Below the pieces are notes generated by a model. It was not told the origin of the DNA and did no database searches. It worked only from the letters and a program-made list of their open reading frames with translations. A DNA stretch of 64,000 bases from an uncultured Saprospiraceae bacterium. GTDB taxonomy: Bacteria; Bacteroidota; Bacteroidia; Chitinophagales; Saprospiraceae. Positions within the stretch are counted from its first letter, which is position 1. Each line of letters starts with the position of its first letter. The stretch spans positions 1-64,000 of the forward strand of contig CALLAW010000011.1 in NCBI GenBank assembly GCA_938001865.1, given 5' to 3'. The position numbers and the translations under genes were made by a program. This document shows positions 17,042 to 26,600 of this stretch, piece by piece.

Positions 17042-18454
17042 ATGCAATTTAGAATTACACTACTCTTATGCTTTATGTTAATGATGAGTGGGCTCCAAGC
17101 TCAGTTAGCATCAGGAACTATCGCCCCAGATTTTACTGTAACTGATATCGATGGTGTAGAGCATCATCTTTATGATTATCTCGATGAAGGAAAAACCGTA
17201 ATACTTGATATATTTGCGACATGGTGTGGACCTTGTTGGTCTTATCATCAAGGACATACACTTGAGGATATTTATCAAGAGTTAGGTCCTAATGGCACTA
17301 ACGAATTGATGGTGCTCACAATAGAGGCAGATGGCAATACAGCTGTAGATTGTATTACAGGTGCAGATAACTGTAATACATTCGGTGATTGGACAGAAGG
17401 TGTATCATATCCGCTTATAGATGCTCCTGAGATCAGATCACTTTACTCGATAGCTTACTATCCTACGATCTATATGGTCTACCCAAATAGAGTGCTAAAT
17501 GAAGTAGCACAGCGGTCATACGATGAAATGAAAATATGGGTTAATGCAGCTGAGAAGCTTGATGGACCGCAAAACCCTTCAGTAACGAGTTTTACTGGAA
17601 TTAATGGAAGTATCTGTACACCTTCATGGGTGTTTGGACCTAGTTACACTATTAGTAATATGGGTGAAGAGACACTTACTTCATTTGATTATGAAATCAG
17701 AAATGGTAATGAAGTCATTACGAGTGATAGTTGGTCTGGATCGGCAGCTCCTTATCAGATTGCAACTCAAATACAAGTAACTCCAAGTATTGTAAGTGAA
17801 AATGTAAGTTACGATTTCTACTTTACTAACATTAATGGTGAAGCAACTGAGAAATATGAAACAACAACTTCATTAACGTTTGAAGTCGAAAACACAATCT
17901 ATGTCAATGCTTTAACTGACGAAAATGCATCTAGCCACGAAAATAGATATGAAATTAGAGATGAATTTGGCTTTGTAGTAGGAGATGGATTCCTTGGTAA
18001 TCCAAACGAACAATACAACAATAGACATGATCTACCAGCTGAAGGATGTTATGAATTTGAGCTATTTGATTTTAATAATGATGGTATCAGTGGAGAGATT
18101 GAAGTAGTAGATGTCGCGGGTAATGTCATTTATGGCAATACTGGATTCAATCCAGAGATGACGAGTAGTTTCCAAGTATCTGCAGTGACAAGTGTCGACG
18201 ACGTCATCGATACTAACACTTGGACTGTTAGTCCTAATCCTGCAAGTACACAAGTAACACTATCCATCCCACAAAATGACTCTGAAGTCCTAAGTCTCAC
18301 AGTGATAGGAATCGACGGAAGAGCCTACCCAATCCAAATGGAACTCAACAATGAGAGTGCAACACTTAATGTGACTGAACTCCCAGAAGGAATCTATACT
18401 CTAGTAGTATTAACAACTGAAGGAAGAGGAATCAAGCAATTTGTGAAAGGATAA
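17042..18454 (+). CDS. Secreted thioredoxin-like (TlpA/AhpC-TSA) protein with T9SS sorting domain
   Basis: A 470-residue exported protein. The ATG at 17042 starts a typical signal peptide (QFRITLLLCFMLMMSGLQA), so I prefer it to an ATG 78 bases upstream. The thioredoxin-like domain (about 20-170) contains the active-site motif W61-C62-G63-P64-C65, so both redox cysteines are present. A middle region with EGCYEFELFDFNNDGISG is common in T9SS cargo, and the end (VSPNPASTQVTLSI) is a type A T9SS sorting domain. It may reduce or rearrange disulfides of other surface proteins; this role is inferred. The terminator at 18483 follows. Confidence 0.88.
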   Translation: MQFRITLLLCFMLMMSGLQAQLASGTIAPDFTVTDIDGVEHHLYDYLDEGKTVILDIFATWCGPCWSYHQGHTLEDIYQELGPNGTNELMVLTIEADGNTAVDCITGADNCNTFGDWTEGVSYPLIDAPEIRSLYSIAYYPTIYMVYPNRVLNEVAQRSYDEMKIWVNAAEKLDGPQNPSVTSFTGINGSICTPSWVFGPSYTISNMGEETLTSFDYEIRNGNEVITSDSWSGSAAPYQIATQIQVTPSIVSENVSYDFYFTNINGEATEKYETTTSLTFEVENTIYVNALTDENASSHENRYEIRDEFGFVVGDGFLGNPNEQYNNRHDLPAEGCYEFELFDFNNDGISGEIEVVDVAGNVIYGNTGFNPEMTSSFQVSAVTSVDDVIDTNTWTVSPNPASTQVTLSIPQNDSEVLSLTVIGIDGRAYPIQMELNNESATLNVTELPEGIYTLVVLTTEGRGIKQFVKG

Positions 18455-18482
18455 CATCCTTCCAAATCTCACAAAATAATAG

Positions 18483-18520
18483 AAGAACTGATCATCATAG
18501 AGGTGATCAGTTCTTTTTTT
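18483..18520 (+). terminator. Intrinsic terminator after the thioredoxin-like gene
   Basis: Perfect 12-bp stem (AAGAACTGATCA paired with TGATCAGTTCTT, loop of 9 bases) followed by a run of T residues to 18520. It separates the secreted thioredoxin-like gene from the pseudouridine synthase gene. Confidence 0.9.
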
Positions 18521-18643
18521 ATTTGTACCCATCATATCTCTCAGAGTTGAGTACTTTCGTAAATTTGCTACTCTTGTAAATGGTATCTTATCTCTCGTGC
18601 TCGATCAAAAATGGGGTACACAAATAATGCTAAATAATAACAA

Positions 18644-19384
18644 TTGGACAACAGATCAAACGAAGACTCAATAAGCCTCAATAAATACATCTCTAATACT
18701 GGAATGTGCTCTCGGAGAGAAGCTGATACCCTCATCAAGGAAGGAAGAGTGACTCTCAATGGTCAACCTACTAAGCCTGGCAATCGAGTCTTTGACGGAG
18801 ATGAAGTACTCGTGGATGATAAGCCATTGATTACGACACCTGACTTATCCTATATTATACTCAACAAGCCGCCTGGAATCGTCAGTACCACAGACAGCAA
18901 TGAACCGCGTAACATCATCTCATTTGTCAATCACGATAAGCGACTCTTTACAGTAGGCCGATTAGATATGGCATCACAGGGTCTCATCATCTTGACAAAT
19001 GATGGAGATATCGTCAATAAAATCCTAAGAGCTGGCAATGCTCACGAAAAAGAATATCTCGTCAAAGTAAAGTCTCCGATTACGCCTGAGTTTGTACATA
19101 AGATGTCAAGTGGCGTCCCCATCTTGGATACAGTGACTCAGCCATGTCAAGTTACTAAGATTGACGATTATCACTTCAGGATCACTCTGATCCAAGGACT
19201 CAATAGACAGATAAGAAGGATGTGTGAATACTTAGATTATGAGATCAGCATGATCAAGCGAACGAGGATCATGCATCTCACTCTCAGTGGACTGAGGATA
19301 GGGGAGTGGAGAGAACTCTCAGACGATGAAGTAAGAGTACTCCTAGAGAAAACCGCTCACTCCTCCAAAACGAACAAATCATAA
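18644..19384 (+). CDS. rluF: 23S rRNA pseudouridine synthase, RluF type
   Basis: Enzyme that isomerises uridine to pseudouridine in 23S rRNA; closest to RluF (position 2604 in E. coli numbering), though RluB/RluE relatives look alike. An S4 RNA-binding domain (about 12-60, SLNKYISNTGMCSRREAD) precedes the RsuA-family catalytic domain, with the catalytic Asp in VGRLDMASQGLIILTNDG and the RQIRRMCEYLDY motif near the end. Its 246 residues are normal. The start is TTG; an in-frame ATG at 18611 is cut off by a stop. The TAA overlaps the ATG of the glycosyltransferase by one base, so the two are probably translated together. Confidence 0.88.
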   Translation: MDNRSNEDSISLNKYISNTGMCSRREADTLIKEGRVTLNGQPTKPGNRVFDGDEVLVDDKPLITTPDLSYIILNKPPGIVSTTDSNEPRNIISFVNHDKRLFTVGRLDMASQGLIILTNDGDIVNKILRAGNAHEKEYLVKVKSPITPEFVHKMSSGVPILDTVTQPCQVTKIDDYHFRITLIQGLNRQIRRMCEYLDYEISMIKRTRIMHLTLSGLRIGEWRELSDDEVRVLLEKTAHSSKTNKS

Positions 19385-20478
19385 TGCCTTCACTCACCCG
19401 AATCGGATTTGATGCGAAGCGTCTCTTTCACAATCGTACAGGACTAGGTAATTATAGCAGGACGCTTGTTAGGAATTTACGAAAGTACTACCCTGAATTG
19501 AGCATCTATCTCTTTACACCAACTGTATCTGACCATGATTATGCCGCAGAGTTCAGAGATGATACCCTCTATCATATCGTCACTCCATCTAAATACGCCA
19601 ATAAGAGCTATTGGCGATCACACGGAATCTGCAACCAAATCGAAGATCTAAAAATCCAAATCTATCATGGAATCAGTAATGAACTTCCGTTAAAAAAAGT
19701 CTTAGATACTCGATATGTCGTGACGATACATGATGTCATCTATAAGTCACATCCACAAGGATACACACGGATAGATACTTACCTCTATGACCAAAAGACC
19801 AAAAAAGCTATCGAAAATGCTGACAAAGTCATTGCCATTAGTCAAGAAACAAAATCAGATCTGCTGAGATATTATAGTATCGACGAGAACCAAATAGAAG
19901 TTCTCTACCAATCGTGTGGATGGTCATATGTTCCATATCGCGAGATTAACAAACAAGGATTACTCTTTGTGTCAAGCCTCACCCATCGCAAAAATCTCAT
20001 CACCTTGCTCAAGGCGTTGAATAGACTCAAACAGACCAATCCTCAAGAGCTGTTAGTAATAGGTAAAGGTAAATCCGGACTTGCAGAAGCGAATAATTAT
20101 ATCAAACAGCATGGACTGAATGATTCTGTACTATTCATAGATACTGTAGCCGATCAAGCTATCTTAGAATACTATGAAAATGCCAAGATACTTGTCTATC
20201 CTTCACTCAAAGAGGGATTTGGAATACCCGTGATAGAGGCGATATCCAGTGGAACACATGTCATCACTACAGGAGAAAGCTCTATGTCTGAAGCAGGTGG
20301 CAACTTGGCGCATTATCTGAGTGACCCTACTGATGACCAAGCCCTCGCAGACCTCATACTCAAGGTCCTCAGATTACCTCCTCTCGATATAGATGATATC
20401 AATCAACACCTAGAGCAATTCAGTAGCCATAATACTACTCACAAGCTCAATACCTTATATCATTCACTTATAAGATAG
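19384..20478 (+). CDS. Glycosyltransferase family 4 protein
   Basis: GT-B fold retaining sugar transferase of 364 residues, likely making a cell-surface glycan or glycolipid. The N-terminal half begins IGFDAKRLFHNRTGLGNYSR, the classic acceptor-binding start, and the C-terminal half shows VSSLTHRKNLITLLKAL and the nucleotide-sugar motif EGFGIPVIEAISSG. The donor and acceptor cannot be told from sequence. It shares a one-base stop/start overlap with the pseudouridine synthase gene; no other glycan genes are nearby, so its pathway remains open. Confidence 0.88.
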   Translation: MPSLTRIGFDAKRLFHNRTGLGNYSRTLVRNLRKYYPELSIYLFTPTVSDHDYAAEFRDDTLYHIVTPSKYANKSYWRSHGICNQIEDLKIQIYHGISNELPLKKVLDTRYVVTIHDVIYKSHPQGYTRIDTYLYDQKTKKAIENADKVIAISQETKSDLLRYYSIDENQIEVLYQSCGWSYVPYREINKQGLLFVSSLTHRKNLITLLKALNRLKQTNPQELLVIGKGKSGLAEANNYIKQHGLNDSVLFIDTVADQAILEYYENAKILVYPSLKEGFGIPVIEAISSGTHVITTGESSMSEAGGNLAHYLSDPTDDQALADLILKVLRLPPLDIDDINQHLEQFSSHNTTHKLNTLYHSLIR

Positions 20479-20522
20479 AGAAATTATATATTAAATAAAT
20501 ATAGATATATAAATATTTATTA

Positions 20523-20530
20523 TATATTTG
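20523..20530 (+). promoter_or_regulatory. Possible -7 box for the giant SdrD-like gene
   Basis: TATATTTG fits TAnnTTTG and lies in a very AT-rich stretch (20481-20530) between the glycosyltransferase and the giant gene. It would give a leader of about 85 bases. No -33 TTG is visible, and such AT-rich DNA can match by chance. Confidence 0.4.
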
Positions 20531-20622
20531 TCCTGAGTTCTTTTTCCGATAAGGAAGAAAGCTAAAAACCACCTGTAGAAAGAAAATAGAATTTCATCAC
20601 TAAGAATTTAAAGTCTTACACA

Positions 20623-23600
20623 ATGAAATTTGTTTTTTCTATCGTATTCTCGTTATGCATACTGTCTATTTATGGGCAGTCTGATTGCAGTATTAAAGTT
20701 GCTAATGAAATGTCAGATGACATTATCGTTAGAAGCGGTGCTCTTTATAACCATGACAATCAAGATATCGCATGGTCTCTTGATACTGAACCGGTTACTC
20801 TCACATTGGACTCTGGTGAAGAGTCTTCACTCCTTGCGATCGAAAGATTCAATGTAGATATACCTGACGGGAGTCAGTTACTTGGAGTTAGTATTTTCAT
20901 AAGAGGCAGTGCTTCGGGGGGTAATATCCGGGACCGAGTTGTAAGCATCACTACTGAGGCAGGAGACAGTGCCAATTTCGCAAACTTTGTCTCATATGGT
21001 GACAGTTGGAATGAAGAAGTGAGTACCTGGACATATGGTACATCTTACAATCTCCTGAATGGACCGATTACCATTGAAGATCTCAGATCAGATAATTATA
21101 GTATCAATCTCAAGATTGCTAATGCAGGGATTGAATCTTCCGAAGTATCTATTGAAGATGTCAGTATATTGGTGAGATATAGATTGCCATATACTGTGTG
21201 CCCTGATCATCTCTGTGTCATCTTTTACGTCCCAGATGTCAATCCTAATTCACAATATGAGTGGACAGTTCCTGATGGATTTGAACTCTTAGACAATCAA
21301 AATGGAATCGGCGTTGTTGGCATTATCGTCCAAGAAAACACAGCAAATGGATTGTATGAAATATGTGTTGATGAAGTCATCGCCAATACTGAGCTAGATC
21401 AATGTTGCCGTACATTTGCACTCGCAGATTGTCAGCCTAACAGTATAGGAGATGCAGTCTATCTCGACGAAAATCAAAACGGTGTGTTTGACAGTGATGA
21501 GGCAGGATTACCATCAGTCTCTGTCAACTTACTAGATGATGAGAATAACCTGATCACAACCACTACCACTGATGTCAATGGTAATTACCGATTTGACAAC
21601 TTGGAAGATGGATATTATCAGATTGAGATAGATTATGATGGTGCTCTCTCTCCATCATTTGAGAGTAGTTTTTCTGAGTTTGTTGGTGGGTTGAGATCTG
21701 AGATATTTTATCTTCAAGGATCACAGTTTGATGATTCACTCGATTTTGGATTCTTTGCTCAGTTTAGCATAAGTGGTCTAGTGTGGACGGATGAAAATTG
21801 TAATGGTCTTTTCGATTCGGATGAGATTCCACTTTCAGGATTACCCGTAGTCTTGTTTGATGGTGTAGATAATCTCGTCGCAACTACCTTATCTGATGCA
21901 GATGGTTATTACGAGTTTGATGGACTGATTAGTAATACTTATAGTGTCTGGTTGAGTGGTTTTGATACTGCTCTATTCGAACCAGCATTGTTAGTAGATT
22001 CTGTTGATGGTAACTCTCTCACAATCATCAATGGTGCTGTCATGACAGAGCCGTTTTTGCTCGTATCCAACACAACAAAAAATCTAGGGATAAGTGCTAT
22101 TACTGGTACGATCATAGGTGAGACATTTGTCGATGCTAATGGTGATAACGTTGATGATGGTGATGCTCCTCTAAGTGGAGTTGACGTCTTGCTCTGGTCA
22201 TGTGATGGCAAGGCTATAGGATCTACACAGACTGATGAGTCTGGTAACTATAGTTTCGACAAAGTCCCAGTAGGTGAGTACTATGTCGAATTTGGTAGCC
22301 TAGGAGACTTCAATGCTCAGGATGCTATGACGACGCTAGTAGCTGGCAACAATGATATCACAAGTGCTAACGGCCTGCATACTACTGATTGCTTTGCAGT
22401 CTCAGCTGACTTAGAGTCAAATATTTCAGCTGGCTACTTCGAGTATGCATCAATTGGAGACTTCATCTGGGAAGATACAAATGAGAATGGACTCCAAGAC
22501 CCGCAAGAGATGGGAGTCAACGGCGTCAATATTCAACTCTACACCGCCGAAGGTAACTTAGTTGCAGAAACAACATCAACATTCTTAATCAGCTCTAACA
22601 CTAATGGACACTATAAATTTGACTTACTCACTCCTGGTGAATACTATATACAGGTCGATAGCGATGAGATCGAATATTCGCCAGTGAATACTACTGATAC
22701 TAATATCAATAGCGACATTACAGGCGAGAATGGTCCAGGGACAACATCTACTGTAACACTTCTCACTGGAGAGAATAATCTGACTATAGACTTAGGGATA
22801 ATCTCCAATACTGGACAGATAAGTGGATATCTATTTGACGATGTCAGTGGCAATGGATATAGTGAAGAAGAAGACTTTGGAATCGCTAACGTCACTCTCA
22901 CAGCAATCGGAGATAATGGACTTGAGTACCTCACTCAGACTGATGAGAATGGTAATTACCTCTTCAATAATGTCGCTGATGGTGACTACACCTTGACAAT
23001 ACAAATAGATGAAAGATATAATCTTACAGATCCCAATATTGTAAATGATGAAAGCAATGATACAAATGATTCTGACTTCTTAGGATCAGGGAATCTCGCT
23101 TCTCTCTCACTTACTCTTGTAAATGGCGAATCGATTGTAAATGTAGATGCTGGTTTCTATAGATTTGGAACAATCTCTGGTCTCGTCTGGGAGGATACTA
23201 ATCAGAATGGTATCAGAGAAACTACAGAATCAGTGACAGATGCCTACACTGTCAAGTTGAGAGGAGACTTCCCCGAACAAGTATTGACATTAACTAATGG
23301 AGCATATACAGCGAGTAATCTAAGACCAGGTACATATAATATATTGGTTGAGGCAGAGATCAATGTGATATTTGCACCAGCTAAGGTTGGCAATGATAGT
23401 TCGATAGATTCGGATATTGAACTCTTGACAGATGGAGGTGGCAGCACACGTAACATCTTTATCGAATCTGGCACACAAGTGTCACATGTGGATGCAGGTC
23501 TATATCTTGACCCAAATGTGAGTTTGTCAGGTACATTGTCTGGACGTGTATTCTTAGACAACTTTGCTGACGGCACTCTAGTAGGTGATTCTGGTATTGC

Positions 23601-26600
23601 TGACATTGAAGTTGCAATCGTCAACTCAGCTGGAGAGGTGTTAAGCACAATACTTACTGATCTAGAGGGAAATTATCAATTTGATAATCTTGAATTTGGC
23701 ACTTACACAATCCAAGTCGCTACGCAAGAGTACTCAGTCAGTAATACCGATATCGGTACGAATAATTCAATCGATTCTGATTTTTCTTTCAATGGAAATA
23801 ATGCCTTTGTCATCGCTACGGTTACAAGTGTCAATTCGAGTAAGGTGTATGATCTTGGACTATACGAATTAGGATCGATTAACGGAACAGTTTGGTTTGA
23901 CAATAATGATAATGGTATTAGAGATCTTGGAGATGACGCTATCCCTGGATATGTCGTAACCCTGAATGGTGCAAATGGCATAGATGAGACATTTACAGAC
24001 GGAGACGGAGTATTTGTCTTTGCAGATCTCATACCAGGTATCTATAATGTCTCTACTACAGCAGAGGGTGATGTAGTGTTCTCTGCCACTCAAGTAGGAT
24101 CTGATACAACTATAGATAGTGATATCGCTAATATTGATGGGACGGTAGGATCAACGACGAATCTCTTCATCAATTCTGGATCGGTGCAGAACGATATCGG
24201 AATTGGACTCATGCCTGGGAGTCAATCTGTATATAGCATTACTGGTACTCTCTATAATGATGTATCAGCAGATGGTATCCAGTCAGTAGGTGACATGGGT
24301 GAGTCACAAGTAGATCTGATACTCTTTGATCAAAATGAAAACTTCGTATCCTCAACACTTACTGACAATAATGGTAATTATGCATTCAATAATCTCGCAG
24401 CTGGAGCCTATATCTTACGCATCATCTCGACACGAGAGCTTACAATTCCTAATGTAGGGACTGATGATACTATCGATTCTGATTTTGGGAACATCTCGAG
24501 TCTCTACCAAGTCTCATTTACACTAAGTGAGGCTAATCCATCGATCGACTTAGATGCAGGTCTCTATGGTCTGGGAGTCATCAGTGGCGTAGTCTGGGAA
24601 GATGAAGACGAAAATGGGATCAGAGACACTAACGAAGGATTGCTTATTGATCAAGAAGTGAGACTATTGAATAGTAATCAAGAGATTATTGCTACTACTC
24701 TCACAGATACAGAAGGCTATCTCTTTGATGGATTGCAGCCAGGTATCTATAGTGTACAATATGTGCTGAGTGGTACCTTTGCATTTACGCAAGTGAATAC
24801 CGGTCTTGATAGTACCGTTGATAGTGATATCTTGAATATTGAGAATAATACAGGACGTACCGCCAATCAATTTATCTTCTCTGATTCGGTGAATGACAAT
24901 GTGGACATTGGTCTTACGCATGAGTCAATAGATGTCGGTGCTGGGAGCATATCTGGAGTGATATTTGAAGATCGCTTTGCTAATAATATTCAAGATAGTG
25001 ATCCAGGTATCCAGTTCATCTCCGTTAACCTTGTGGACTCGGATGGAATGATTGTCGACACACAGATTACTGATACGATGGGTGCATATCTGTTCGATAA
25101 TGTACCAGTCGGGAGTTACACTGTGACCTATCTTGTCCCGGAGATCTATACACTCTCACTTGCTGGACTGTCTATTAATGAGATGATAGATGTAGACTTC
25201 ACTCAAGATGATGAGATGGCAGTAAGTGATCTGATTATACTTACCGATGAAGATGAGATTACACATATCGATAGTGGGATGTGGAGGGGAATCAGTATCG
25301 GTGGAGTCCTCTGGAATGACCTCAATGCCAATGGTGTCAGAAATCTTGACGAACCATTACTCGCAGAATATCCAGTAAGACTCTACGATGTAATGTCAGG
25401 AGATCTGATAAGTACAACAGTCAGTACAGCGATAGGATATCTCTTTGAAAATATAAGACCTGGTGGATACTATATTGGGATTCCTATCACTGACAGTCAG
25501 ACGATCACTCAGGTAAATGTAGGAAATGATGATACATCGGATAGTGAGTTCCTTAACTCAACGGGTGATGAGGCTACTACAAGTAATTTCTTCCTTGAAT
25601 CAGGTACTGATCTCGACCGTATAGATGGTGGATTAATTTTTAGTCCTGAAGCTGAGATCATAGGTACAGTGGGTGGTATTATATTCGAAGATAACACAGC
25701 CAATAGCATCCAAGATGGAGACCAAGGGGTAGAAGGTGTGCTGCTTGATCTTGTCAATGTCGTGACTGGATCAGTCGTACAAACAGTGAATAGTAGTATC
25801 ACGGGTCAATACACATTTGCCAATGTACCGGAGGGTCAATACTATATCGAGCTCCAATTGCCAGAAGATTATATCCTTGCTCAACCGGATGTTGGGTCTA
25901 ATGATGCAATCGATTCAGATTTTGCAATGGATAGCAATGGCAATATTAGCAGTGAGTTCTTTACAATAGATGCTGAGGAGTTGATTATTGATATAGACGC
26001 TGGTATGTATACATTAGGTCAGATCAGTGGTGTTGCATGGATAGATGACAATGTAGATGGGATAAGGAATCTAGATGATATGACAGTGGCTGGATTGCCT
26101 ATCCATCTGATCCAAGATGGAATGATAGTACAGACAAGTATGAGTACGATTACTGGATTTGAATTTCAAGGAATATCTCCAGGAATCTATAGTGTAGGTA
26201 TAGAGTTGAATACTCAGCTGTATGAGATCACTGAACCTCTCCAGGGCAATGACACAGCTCTTGACAGCGACATTATCAACACGAGTCAATCTCTAGTGAA
26301 TACTGGTAACCTCTTCATTCAATCTGGGTCCGAAATTGAAGATATTGGTATTGGGCTGATTTCACTTGAGGTAGAGTTGATGGATATTACTCTCAATACA
26401 GTATTTTTTGAAGACCTTGATGGAGACGGACTCAACTTTGAATCTGTCCCTTACCTTGCCGATGAGGTTACAGTCTCAGTGGTAAGCACTGCGTCTGGTA
26501 CGACTTTCTTCAATCAAACATTTACAGAAGTATCAGAGATCACAGATCTCAATATCGGATTACTCCCGGGTGATTATCAACTTGTCATTACATCGTTTGC